Assembly: GCA_002378585.1 (NCBI GenBank)
Contig: DFSJ01000042.1
Location: 1-6,631 of the forward strand
Direction: 5' to 3'
Source of the DNA: Flavobacteriaceae bacterium UBA3440
GTDB lineage: Bacteria > Bacteroidota > Bacteroidia > Flavobacteriales > Flavobacteriaceae
DNA: 6,631 nt
In this document: one piece after another, positions 1 to 6,423 of the stretch
How the letters are laid out: each line of letters opens with the position of its first letter
Position numbering within the stretch: position 1 is the first letter of the stretch
The notes under the pieces: generated by a model
Seen by the model: the letters and a program-made list of their open reading frames with translations, nothing else
Database searches by the model: none
Told to the model about the DNA's origin: nothing
Translations under genes and position numbers: made by a program

Positions 1-29
1 TACCAAAGAATCTCCTAATTACAGCAGAT

Positions 30-63
30 AAAAAAAAGGCACCCTATCGGGCGCCTTTTTTTT
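30..63 (-). terminator. Intrinsic terminator of the lysA-thioredoxin unit, overlapping the end of the gene
   Basis: Read on the minus strand, eight A's lead into the stem GGCGCCC, loop GATA, stem GGGTGCC, then eight T's. The seven stem pairs include one G-U wobble; on the plus strand the same position is an A-C mismatch. The hairpin is therefore more stable in the minus-strand RNA, which fits a terminator for the minus-strand genes, although the flanking A and T runs would allow some activity both ways. The last codons of the thioredoxin-like gene (Lys-Lys-Gly-Ala-Arg, stop TAG at 44-46) form the left arm and loop. Visible directly; activity is inferred. Confidence 0.85.
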
Positions 64-556
64 GATAGTCTTCCCAAGTGGAAGTCTTGTAGTGGTTATC
101 CCCAAAGAATCGGGCAATAGGCATAAATGATTCAGGCGGATGGTATCCTGGAACAGGGGAAAGCAACTCCGCTTGTTCATTGAGAAAAACAACGGTGGGA
201 TAGGAGAGTTGCCCCTGCATCAATCCTGCCGCTAATTCGTGGTATCCGTTGCGACCACTGGGAACAAAAGAAAATGTCTTACCGCGGAAAACAATGGGTT
301 TTTTTCCCTCACCATCGAGCTTAACCATGTAAAAATGTTGTTGCATATAGACCGCAACCTCGGGGTTGTTGAAGGTCTCTTTGTCCATTTTTTTACACCA
401 GCCACACCAATCGGTGTAGACATCGATAAAAATTTTCTTGGGCTGATCAGCCTTGGCCTGTGCGTCAATCGCCGCCTCAAAACTCATCCACTCAATTTTT
501 TGCGCCTGCGCATGAAGGCAAAATGTAAGTGTGAACAAGGCAATAAGCAGTCTCAT
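44..556 (-). CDS. Exported thioredoxin-fold protein with a CGWC active site
   Basis: Predicted 170-residue thioredoxin-like protein acting outside the cytoplasm, probably in the periplasm. Residues 1-18 look like a Sec signal peptide: an Arg near the start, a hydrophobic stretch (LLIALFTLTF) and an AQA cleavage site. There is no proper lipobox, so a lipoprotein is unlikely. The active site is WCGWCKKM with cysteines at 51 and 54, preceded by the beta-strand IFIDVYTDW. The conserved cis-proline lies at about residue 120 (SYPTVVFL), after an insertion of about 35 residues with a GRNGYHEL segment. The short Thioredoxin_7/DUF255-like pattern is common in Bacteroidota. A role as a thiol-disulfide reductase or isomerase is inferred; substrates are unknown. 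It starts 30 bases after lysA and is probably co-transcribed. The start is the ATG beginning the signal peptide, with no Shine-Dalgarno. The C-terminal Lys-Lys-Gly-Ala-Arg is encoded by the terminator hairpin. Confidence 0.9.
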   Translation of the reverse strand: MRLLIALFTLTFCLHAQAQKIEWMSFEAAIDAQAKADQPKKIFIDVYTDWCGWCKKMDKETFNNPEVAVYMQQHFYMVKLDGEGKKPIVFRGKTFSFVPSGRNGYHELAAGLMQGQLSYPTVVFLNEQAELLSPVPGYHPPESFMPIARFFGDNHYKTSTWEDYQKKGAR

Positions 557-565
557 AGTAACCGA

Positions 566-583
566 TTTGTATAAAGATACAAA
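566..583. repeat. Perfect 7-base inverted repeat upstream of the thioredoxin-like gene
   Basis: TTTGTAT at 566-572 and ATACAAA at 577-583 are exact reverse complements separated by four bases (AAAG). The repeat fills most of the 30-base gap between the lysA stop and the ATG at 556. On the minus strand it contains TATCTTTA, one mismatch from the Bacteroidota -7 element TAnnTTTG, but no TTG lies at a suitable -33 distance. It could be an operator, a weak mRNA hairpin (only one G-C pair) or chance in AT-rich DNA. The symmetry is seen; any function is speculative. Confidence 0.4.
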
Positions 584-586
584 GGT

Positions 587-1819
587 TTAGGCAGTTGCCT
601 CAGCATGAAAAAAGGAATCTTTTAAATCAACCTGATTGCGCACTAAATCTTCAAATGTTTCGTGCGCTCTGATCAAGTGAGCTTGCCCTTCATACCAAAG
701 TACCTCAGCAGGTCGTAGTCTTGAGTTGTAATTGCTGGCCATAGTAAAGCAGTAGGCCCCAGCATTGTCAAAACACAAGATATCCCCTTCGGTAATTTCA
801 GCGATTTGTGTGTTTGAGGCAAATGTATCCGTCTCACAGATATAACCCACTACGGAGTAATAGCGCTCTCTGCCTTGTGGGTTAGAAATATTGGTGATGT
901 GGTGTTTTGCTCCGTAAAGCATGGGGCGGATTAAATGGTTAAATCCACTATCTACACTGGCAAATACGGTGGAGGTAGTTTGTTTCACCACATTCACTTT
1001 GGCTAGAAATTTCCCTGCTTGGCTGACCAGAAATTTTCCAGGCTCAAAGGCTAGTGTTAGTGGACGACCGTATTCACGACAAAATTCATTAAATCGCGCA
1101 CTCAATTTTTGACCCAATTCTTCCACATTGGTTTCGATATCTCCTGCTTTATAGGGCACTTTAAATCCGCTGCCAAAATCTACGAAATCGAGTTGTTTGA
1201 AATTTTTTGCGGTGTTGAATAAAATCTCAGAGGCATATAAAAACACATCAATATCCAATATATCGCTTCCCGTATGCATGTGGATGCCGTTGATGTGCAT
1301 ACCAGTTAGCTCCACGATCCGCAAAATATGTGGTATTTGGTGAATACTAATGCCAAATTTAGAGTCGATATGCCCTACGGAGATATTGGCATTTCCACCA
1401 GCAAGAACGTGTGGGTTAATGCGCACACAAACAGGGATCTGCGGGTGTTTGCTGCCAAATTGTTCGAGTAATGACAGGTTATCTATGTTGATTTGCACCC
1501 CTAAAGCAGCGGCTTGCTCAAGTTCTTCCAGAGAAACTCCATTGGGGGTAAATATGATATTTTTTGGGTCAAATCCAGCTTGTATTCCCAGCTGTACCTC
1601 TTGAATAGAAACAGTGTCTAATCCTGATCCCAAGTGATTCATCAACCTGAGGATACTGATGTTATTTAAGGCTTTCACCGCATAGTTTAATCTAACTGAA
1701 GGGACTTGCCTGAATGCTTGGCTCAAGCGGTTGTATTGCGCAGTGATTTTTTCTGCGTCATAGACGTATACAGGGGCACCAAATTGTGTGGCTACAGATA
1801 ATAAGTCAGTTGAGGTCAT
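587..1819 (-). CDS. lysA: Diaminopimelate decarboxylase (LysA)
   Basis: PLP-dependent fold-type III (alanine racemase-like barrel) enzyme that decarboxylates meso-diaminopimelate to L-lysine, the last step of lysine synthesis, in the cytoplasm. It is 410 residues, normal for the family. Recognisable motifs in order: PLP-binding lysine 49 in NYAVKALNN; VGHIDSKFGI at 148-157; HMHTGSD at 180-186; the phosphate-binding loop DFGSGFK at 214-220; EPGK at 259-262; CETD at 328-331, whose cysteine and glutamate come from the partner subunit in the dimer; and AGAY at 353-356 followed by MASNYNSRLRPAEV. The CETDTF variant of the usual CESGD motif is, from memory, common in Bacteroidota. No aspartokinase domain is fused. 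The start ATG at 1819 leaves only about ten bases of leader after a good -7 element. It is first in a unit with the exported thioredoxin-like gene and divergent from sucC. Ornithine/arginine decarboxylases share the fold, but the motifs favour LysA. Confidence 0.95.
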   Translation of the reverse strand: MTSTDLLSVATQFGAPVYVYDAEKITAQYNRLSQAFRQVPSVRLNYAVKALNNISILRLMNHLGSGLDTVSIQEVQLGIQAGFDPKNIIFTPNGVSLEELEQAAALGVQINIDNLSLLEQFGSKHPQIPVCVRINPHVLAGGNANISVGHIDSKFGISIHQIPHILRIVELTGMHINGIHMHTGSDILDIDVFLYASEILFNTAKNFKQLDFVDFGSGFKVPYKAGDIETNVEELGQKLSARFNEFCREYGRPLTLAFEPGKFLVSQAGKFLAKVNVVKQTTSTVFASVDSGFNHLIRPMLYGAKHHITNISNPQGRERYYSVVGYICETDTFASNTQIAEITEGDILCFDNAGAYCFTMASNYNSRLRPAEVLWYEGQAHLIRAHETFEDLVRNQVDLKDSFFHAEATA

Positions 1820-1832
1820 ATAGAAAATTTGT

Positions 1833-1864
1833 CAAATGTAGGGACACTACTTGATTTGGGCAAG
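1833..1864 (-). promoter_or_regulatory. Bacteroidota-type promoter for lysA
   Basis: On the minus strand, TACATTTG (1840 down to 1833) matches the -7 consensus TAnnTTTG exactly. A CTTG (1864-1861) supplies the TTG -33 element, 20 bases upstream. Transcription would begin near 1829, giving a leader of about ten bases before the ATG at 1819 and leaving no room for a Shine-Dalgarno. The match is seen; use as a promoter is inferred from the known consensus. Confidence 0.65.
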
Positions 1865-1955
1865 AAGCTATACGTTAATATTGATTTCACAACAATTTGT
1901 TTTATTTGCAACAAACAATGACTACATATGCTTGTCAAATCCTGTAGTTTTCTCC

Positions 1956-1984
1956 TTTGTTTTCAGGTGGTTTTCCTATTTTTG
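1956..1984 (+). promoter_or_regulatory. Bacteroidota-type promoter for sucC
   Basis: TTTG at 1956-1959 (-33) and TATTTTTG at 1977-1984 (-7, exact match to TAnnTTTG) are 17 bases apart, at the short end of the range described for Bacteroidota vegetative sigma factors. The start of transcription would be near 1988, leaving a leader of about 18 bases (CCAATAATCTAAAACATACC region) without a Shine-Dalgarno. The roughly 90 bases between this promoter and that of lysA hold no feature I recognise apart from AT-rich sequence. Confidence 0.65.
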
Positions 1985-2005
1985 CCAATAATCTAAAACA
2001 TACCC

Positions 2006-3202
2006 ATGAATCTGCACGAATATCAAGGAAAAACTATATTGGCCAGTTTTGGCGTAGGCATTCAAAGAGGCATAGTAGCTCAAACGCCTGATGAGGCAGT
2101 AGCTGCAGCAAAAAAACTCACAGAAGAAACAGGAACAGGTTGGCATGTGATCAAGGCTCAAGTTCATGCAGGTGGACGTGGTAAAGGCGGTGGAGTTAAG
2201 TTGGCAAAAAATCTAGAGGATGTTAAAAGGATTGCAGGTGAAATTATCGGCATGAATTTGGTTACTCCCCAGACATCAGCGGCAGGTAAAAAGGTACACC
2301 AAGTCCTAGTAGCCGAAGATGTTTATTACCCAGGGGCCAGTGAAACAGCAGAATTTTATGTATCTGTACTGCTCAATAGAGCTACTGGTCGCAACATGAT
2401 TATGTATTCTACCGAAGGAGGTATGGATATTGAAACGGTTGCTGAACACACCCCTCATTTGATCTTTACTGAAGAAATCGATCCAAGTGTAGGTTTGATG
2501 CCTTTCCAAGCTAGAAAAATTGCTTTCAACCTTGGTTTGTCGGGTACAGCTTTCAAAGAGATGACTCAATTTATCACCAAGTTATACCGCGCTTTTGTGG
2601 AGAGTGATTCCAGTCTTTTTGAAATCAATCCAGTGCTGAAAACTTCTGACGATAAAATCATTGCGGTAGATGCTAAAGTGACCTTAGACGACAATGCGTT
2701 GTTCAGAAGAGCTGAGTATGCCTCTTGGCGAGATGAGCGCGAAGAAGATCCAACCGAAGTAGAGGCTAAAGCAGTGGGTCTAAATTATGTGACCTTGGAA
2801 GGAAACGTAGGTTGTATGGTTAATGGTGCTGGTCTAGCTATGGCTACTATGGATTTGATTAAGATGGCAGGTGGTGCACCAGCCAACTTTTTAGATGTAG
2901 GAGGTACTGCTGATGCTAAACGTGTTGAACAAGCTTTTAGAATCATCCTTAAAGATGAGCAGGTAAAGGCTATTTTAATCAATATTTTTGGTGGTATTGT
3001 TCGCTGCGATCGTGTAGCACAAGGGGTGGTTGATGCCTACAAAAATATGGGTGACAGCATTAATGTGCCCATTATTGTTCGCTTACAAGGCACCAATGCT
3101 GTGGAGGCAAAAGCGCTCTTGGATGCGTCAGGTTTAGCGGTACACGCGGCTGTTCAGTTCCAGGAAGCAGCGGATAAAGTAAAAGAGGTATTACAAGCTT
3201 AG
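2006..3202 (+). CDS. sucC: Succinyl-CoA ligase (ADP-forming) beta subunit (SucC)
   Basis: Beta subunit of the cytoplasmic TCA-cycle enzyme that interconverts succinyl-CoA plus nucleoside diphosphate with succinate plus nucleoside triphosphate; it works with the alpha subunit SucD. It is 398 residues, close to the roughly 388 of E. coli. An N-terminal ATP-grasp domain begins MNLHEYQGK and carries the nucleotide-binding KAQVHAGGRGKGGGVK at 50-65. EINPVLK and AVDAKVTLDDNA supply the metal-binding Asn and Asp. The C-terminal CoA-ligase domain has CMVNGAGLAMATMD, FLDVGG, NIFGGIVRCD at 326-335 (the helix facing the phosphohistidine loop) and RLQGTN at 359-364. The start is the ATG 22 bases after an exact -7 element. 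sucD is not adjacent: a terminator follows 18 bases after the stop, so sucC appears monocistronic, as is often the case in Bacteroidota. Whether it prefers ATP or GTP cannot be read with confidence. Confidence 0.97.
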   Translation: MNLHEYQGKTILASFGVGIQRGIVAQTPDEAVAAAKKLTEETGTGWHVIKAQVHAGGRGKGGGVKLAKNLEDVKRIAGEIIGMNLVTPQTSAAGKKVHQVLVAEDVYYPGASETAEFYVSVLLNRATGRNMIMYSTEGGMDIETVAEHTPHLIFTEEIDPSVGLMPFQARKIAFNLGLSGTAFKEMTQFITKLYRAFVESDSSLFEINPVLKTSDDKIIAVDAKVTLDDNALFRRAEYASWRDEREEDPTEVEAKAVGLNYVTLEGNVGCMVNGAGLAMATMDLIKMAGGAPANFLDVGGTADAKRVEQAFRIILKDEQVKAILINIFGGIVRCDRVAQGVVDAYKNMGDSINVPIIVRLQGTNAVEAKALLDASGLAVHAAVQFQEAADKVKEVLQA

Positions 3203-3220
3203 TAAGCTATTGACACAATC

Positions 3221-3247
3221 AAAATCCGCCTAATCGGCGGATTTTTT
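3221..3247 (+). terminator. Terminator between convergent sucC and DUF1456 gene
   Basis: A perfect 10-pair stem, AAAATCCGCC (3221-3230) and GGCGGATTTT (3236-3245), closes a 5-base loop TAATC. On the plus strand it ends in six T's, 18 bases past the sucC stop: a standard intrinsic terminator. On the minus strand the T tract is shorter (TTTT then GATTG), so it should work less well for the uvrB-DUF1456 unit, but it is the only candidate there. The last five codons and TAG stop of the DUF1456 gene (from 3230) run into this hairpin. Confidence 0.88.
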
Positions 3248-3517
3248 GTTGGTGGCAACTGGTTTTTCTTTTAAGGCCATCCATGGTTCTTTGGGCGCTT
3301 CTTTTGATCCTCTGAGGTAGATGATTAATCCATGGAGAAAGTTGCGCAAGATTTGGTCCCCACACTCGACAAATTTAGGGTGGTCTTCTTGTCTAAACAG
3401 CGCACCTAACTCACTTTTGCTCACGTTGAATTCAGCCATTTTAAGGATTTCAACGATGTCCTCATCTTTGAGTTTTAGGGCAACCCTCAGTTTTTTAAAT
3501 ATGTCATTGTTGTTCAT
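3230..3517 (-). CDS. DUF1456 (YehS-like) family protein, single-domain form
   Basis: A 95-residue cytoplasmic protein of unknown function. Residues 2-70 form one DUF1456 domain: NNNDIFKKLRVAL, DEDIVEIL, a FRQEDHPKF segment, then VECGDQILRNFLHGLIIYLRG. From memory, E. coli YehS carries two such domains in about 156 residues, so this is a half-length form; its ECGDQILRNFLHGL stretch resembles the second YehS copy more than the first. Residues 71-95 are a charged, Pro- and Lys-rich tail, probably disordered. No signal peptide, membrane segment or catalytic motif is seen. The start ATG overlaps the uvrB TGA as ATGA (3514-3517), which suggests translational coupling; an AAGGG four bases upstream could weakly help initiation. 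The C-terminal KKSAD is encoded within the terminator. Family assignment is firm; function is not known. Confidence 0.88.
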   Translation of the reverse strand: MNNNDIFKKLRVALKLKDEDIVEILKMAEFNVSKSELGALFRQEDHPKFVECGDQILRNFLHGLIIYLRGSKEAPKEPWMALKEKPVATNKKSAD

Positions 3518-5514
3518 CCCTTATTTTTTATCAGTTCTTTTAATTGTTCAATTTCATCGCGATAAGCAGCAGCTTCGATAAAGTCTAGATTTTTTGCTGC
3601 CTTTTCCATCGCTTTACGCGTTTCTTTTATTTTTTTCTCCAAATGGGCTTTAGTCACAAAAGCACCTTCAGGTTCTTGTGCTCGTATTGTTTTTTTCTCA
3701 AAATGATAGGTGGAGACTGAATTTTTAGCCAAACTGTGGTTTAAACCCTTGTTCAGTGACGTAGGAGTTATGCCATGATCTACGTTGTATTGATGCTGCT
3801 TGGCTCTTCGGTAGTCTGTTTGGTCTATCGTGCGTTGCATACTCCCCGTGATTTTATCTGCGTACATGATGGCCTTACCGTTTAGGTTTCTCGCTGCACG
3901 ACCTACAGTTTGAATCAGCGATCGATCTGAGCGCAAAAATCCTTCTTTATCCGCATCAATAATGGCCACCAAAGAAACCTCAGGTAGATCTAACCCTTCG
4001 CGAAGCAGGTTAACCCCAATCAGTACATCAAAAATACCTTTTCTTAGATCCTGCATGATTTCAACCCGTTCTAGGGTGTCTACATCACTGTGGATATACC
4101 TACAGCGGATGGAAAATCGGGTCAGGTATTTGGTTAATTCCTCTGCCATTCTTTTGGTTAGGGTGGTGACCAAAGTCCGCTCATCTTTTTCTACCCTGAG
4201 TTGGATTTCTTCCATCAAATCATCGATTTGCCCCGCAGAAGGCCTCACTTCGATCACAGGATCTAAAAGTCCTGTTGGTCGTATGATTTGTTCTACATAA
4301 ACACCCTGTGATTGCTGTAACTCATAGTCTGCAGGGGTAGCGCTGACATAGATGATTTGATTTTGCAACGCCTCAAACTCTTCAAACTTTAATGGTCGAT
4401 TGTCCAGGGCTGCAGGAAGTCGAAATCCGTATTCAACCAAATTCTCTTTTCGTGACCGGTCTCCTCCATACATGGCGTGTACTTGGGGCAAGGTGACGTG
4501 ACTTTCATCGATCACTGTGAGAAAATCATCTGGGAAGTAGTCCAATAAACAAAATGGTCTGGTGCCAGGATTTCTTCCGTCTAAATATCTAGAGTAGTTT
4601 TCAATTCCTGAACAGTAACCAAGTTCTCGAATCATCTCTAAATCAAACTCTGTTCGTTCATGGATTCTTTTTGCCTCCAGAGGTCTTCCTATCTCATTGA
4701 AATAGGCTACTTGTTTCACCATATCCTCTTGAATTTGGTGTATGGCATTTTGTAATATCTCGGGTGAGGTAACAAAGAGGTTGGCTGGGTAAAGGCGCAG
4801 TTGTTCTTCTTGTGACAGAATAGTTTGGTGCAGTGGATCGATGACCTCTAGGGCATCGATTTCATCACCAAAAAAATGGATCCGAAAAGCGTGATCTGTA
4901 TAGGAGGGAAATACATCTAAAACATCCCCTTGGATGCGAAAATGTCCATGCGTCAGTCCTTCAGTTGTTCGCGCATACAGACTTTGTACCATTTTATGCA
5001 TCAGGGCAGTTCTGGATATCCTTTGTCCTTTTTCCAATTCAATCAAATTCTTTTTGAATTCATGCGGATTTCCGATCCCGTATAGACAAGAAACCGAAGC
5101 GACGACCAATACATCTCTTCTTCCTGAAAGCAAAGAAGATGTGGTGCTTAAACGCATCTTTTCGATGTCCTCATTGATGGATAAATCCTTCTCGATATAG
5201 ACCCCTGTCGTCGGAATATAAGCCTCAGGCTGATAGTAGTCGTAATAGGACACGAAATACTCTACAGCGTTGTTGGGAAAGAACTGTTTGAATTCTGCAT
5301 ACAGCTGCGCAGCAAGCGTTTTGTTATGTGCCAATACCAATGTAGGACGCTGTACCCGATCGATTACATGGGCAATGGTAAAAGTTTTCCCTGAACCTGT
5401 TACACCAAGCAGAGTCTGGTGAGCTTCCCCACTCTGTAGCCCCTTGACCAATTGATCGATGGCTTGTGGTTGGTCACCAGTAGGAACAAATGGAGCAACT
5501 ACTTGAAATTTCAT
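3514..5514 (-). CDS. uvrB: Excinuclease ABC subunit B (UvrB)
   Basis: Central helicase-like subunit of nucleotide excision repair: loaded on DNA by UvrA, it verifies the lesion, then recruits UvrC for dual incision. The predicted length of 666 residues is typical. Walker A is GVTGSGKT at 37-44. The damage-probing beta-hairpin is tyrosine-rich (SYYDYYQPEAYIP at 89-101). UvrA/Mfd-like domain 2 follows (about 150-250). Walker B is DESH at 336-339, SATP is at 391-394, GVNLLREGLDLPE at 500-512 and motif VI QTVGRAARN at 535-543. A C-terminal UVR domain (about 622-662, LEKKIKETRKAMEKAAKNLDFIEAA) contacts UvrC. All key residues look intact. I chose the ATG at 5514 because MKFQVVAPFVPTGDQP is the conserved N terminus; the TTG 15 bases upstream lies at the promoter element. 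The gene overlaps DUF1456 by four bases and follows an ABC permease gene by 54. I recognise no LexA box. Confidence 0.97.
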   Translation of the reverse strand: MKFQVVAPFVPTGDQPQAIDQLVKGLQSGEAHQTLLGVTGSGKTFTIAHVIDRVQRPTLVLAHNKTLAAQLYAEFKQFFPNNAVEYFVSYYDYYQPEAYIPTTGVYIEKDLSINEDIEKMRLSTTSSLLSGRRDVLVVASVSCLYGIGNPHEFKKNLIELEKGQRISRTALMHKMVQSLYARTTEGLTHGHFRIQGDVLDVFPSYTDHAFRIHFFGDEIDALEVIDPLHQTILSQEEQLRLYPANLFVTSPEILQNAIHQIQEDMVKQVAYFNEIGRPLEAKRIHERTEFDLEMIRELGYCSGIENYSRYLDGRNPGTRPFCLLDYFPDDFLTVIDESHVTLPQVHAMYGGDRSRKENLVEYGFRLPAALDNRPLKFEEFEALQNQIIYVSATPADYELQQSQGVYVEQIIRPTGLLDPVIEVRPSAGQIDDLMEEIQLRVEKDERTLVTTLTKRMAEELTKYLTRFSIRCRYIHSDVDTLERVEIMQDLRKGIFDVLIGVNLLREGLDLPEVSLVAIIDADKEGFLRSDRSLIQTVGRAARNLNGKAIMYADKITGSMQRTIDQTDYRRAKQHQYNVDHGITPTSLNKGLNHSLAKNSVSTYHFEKKTIRAQEPEGAFVTKAHLEKKIKETRKAMEKAAKNLDFIEAAAYRDEIEQLKELIKNKG

Positions 5515-5518
5515 GCCG

Positions 5519-5526
5519 CAAAAATA
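5519..5526 (-). promoter_or_regulatory. -7 element of a probable near-leaderless uvrB promoter
   Basis: TATTTTTG on the minus strand (5526 down to 5519) is an exact TAnnTTTG match and identical to the sucC -7 element. It ends only four bases before the uvrB ATG, so transcription would begin at or within a base or two of the start codon. No TTG is visible 17-23 bases upstream, which weakens the call; the gene could instead be read from the transporter operon. Confidence 0.45.
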
Positions 5527-5568
5527 CAAAAGCGACCTGAGCTTCTCCTTGATTGTTACCGGTGAATC

Positions 5569-6423
5569 CTACAAATCTCTTCTTTTCAACAATTGATGCG
5601 TGCCCCAAATAAATAATCCGGCCCAAAACAGTGCTACGATATATTCCATAGCTGTTGTTTGGTAGGCATTTTCGAAAGTTTCACCCACTTGCTTGGCTAC
5701 AGTTTGGATCCCATTTAGTCGGGTAAATGGTTGTTTGATCAGGGAGTACATGCTCACCAACGGAAAGAAACTGGTGATTTGTTCTGCGGTTTCAGCAGCT
5801 ACAATGGCTGTATCGTTTTTAAAAGCTTTCCAATATAGGAGTCCCGTGAGAATTCCTTCAAAAATCTGCCAAATCACTATAAAACCCAGGGCAAATGCGG
5901 ATCGTTTCACCAACACACCTGCAAACAGACAAAAACTGAAAAAAGTGACTAACTTGACAAAATAGGCGGCCAAAAAGGATATGTCTTGAAAAACTAGTGA
6001 AGGGGTTGTATAGTCAGAAAACACGCCCCCTAAAATACCGGACATCAGCGCGATTAATAGGGTAGAGGCCAACGCTAATGCCAGGACCATATACACTTTA
6101 GTTTTTAGAAAATCGGCATGTGACAATCCATCGATCAAGTTTTGTTTGATGGTTTTATAGCTGTACTCATTGGCCGTCATGGATACAATTATGATGGCTA
6201 AAAAAAGTTTCATCCAAGCTGCAATAAAGGTATTAAAGTGCCATATGTATGGAAAGTTAAAGATCCCTTGATCGGCTAGGTGAAATTTGACAGGTCCTAT
6301 GTCAAATCGTATGGCGGCAATTAAGGCTATGCTGGTGAGCAAAAATAAATAACCGAACAGCAGTAGCTTGCTCCAGCGGTTATTCCACAATTTGATCCAT
6401 TCAATATGCAGTAGCCTAATCAT
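5569..6423 (-). CDS. ABC-2 type transporter permease
   Basis: A 284-residue inner-membrane protein that should form the channel of an ABC exporter with the ATPase encoded just upstream. Six hydrophobic segments are visible, at about 20-38, 63-83, 110-133, 147-171, 174-196 and 258-278, the usual number for ABC-2 permeases. The N terminus (HIEWIKLWNNRWSK) is the amphipathic lead typical of the family, and NEYSYKTIKQNLIDGLSHADFLKTK at 85-109 is the conserved cytoplasmic region between the second and third segments that is thought to contact the ATPase. A longer periplasmic-side loop lies at about 200-255. The ATG at 6423 overlaps the ATPase stop by eight bases (ATGATTAG), a sign of coupled translation and matched amounts. 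The substrate cannot be told from sequence; relatives serve in antimicrobial peptide resistance, gliding or copper-related export, and generic drug efflux. The C terminus is short and basic (KRRDL). Confidence 0.88.
   Translation of the reverse strand: MIRLLHIEWIKLWNNRWSKLLLFGYLFLLTSIALIAAIRFDIGPVKFHLADQGIFNFPYIWHFNTFIAAWMKLFLAIIIVSMTANEYSYKTIKQNLIDGLSHADFLKTKVYMVLALALASTLLIALMSGILGGVFSDYTTPSLVFQDISFLAAYFVKLVTFFSFCLFAGVLVKRSAFALGFIVIWQIFEGILTGLLYWKAFKNDTAIVAAETAEQITSFFPLVSMYSLIKQPFTRLNGIQTVAKQVGETFENAYQTTAMEYIVALFWAGLFIWGTHQLLKRRDL

Noticed and set aside
1..65. Possible 3' end of a plus-strand gene entering from the left (frames ending at TAA 29-31 or TGA 63-65).
   Set aside because: At most about 20 residues are visible and none resembles a known protein end. 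A convergent gene that uses the 30-63 hairpin is plausible but cannot be supported.
239..574. Plus-strand 111-codon open frame opposite the thioredoxin-like gene.
   Set aside because: No protein family features; it mirrors the coding strand, which has a clear signal peptide and active site.
1896..1915. Inverted repeat TTTGTT / AACAAA with an 8-base spacer in the lysA-sucC divergent region.
   Set aside because: Six-base AT-rich arms in AT-rich DNA are expected by chance, and the site sits away from both promoter candidates.
1976..2167. Minus-strand 63-codon open frame over the start of sucC, cysteine-rich.
   Set aside because: It is antisense to a conserved gene, has no recognisable protein pattern and ends inside the sucC promoter.
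3962..4300. Plus-strand 112-codon open frame within uvrB.
   Set aside because: Ser/Arg/Thr-rich translation with no domain, fully antisense to the conserved helicase core: a shadow frame.
5515..5529. Longer UvrB starting at TTG 5529.
   Set aside because: The five extra residues are not part of the conserved N terminus, and their codons cover the putative -7 promoter element.
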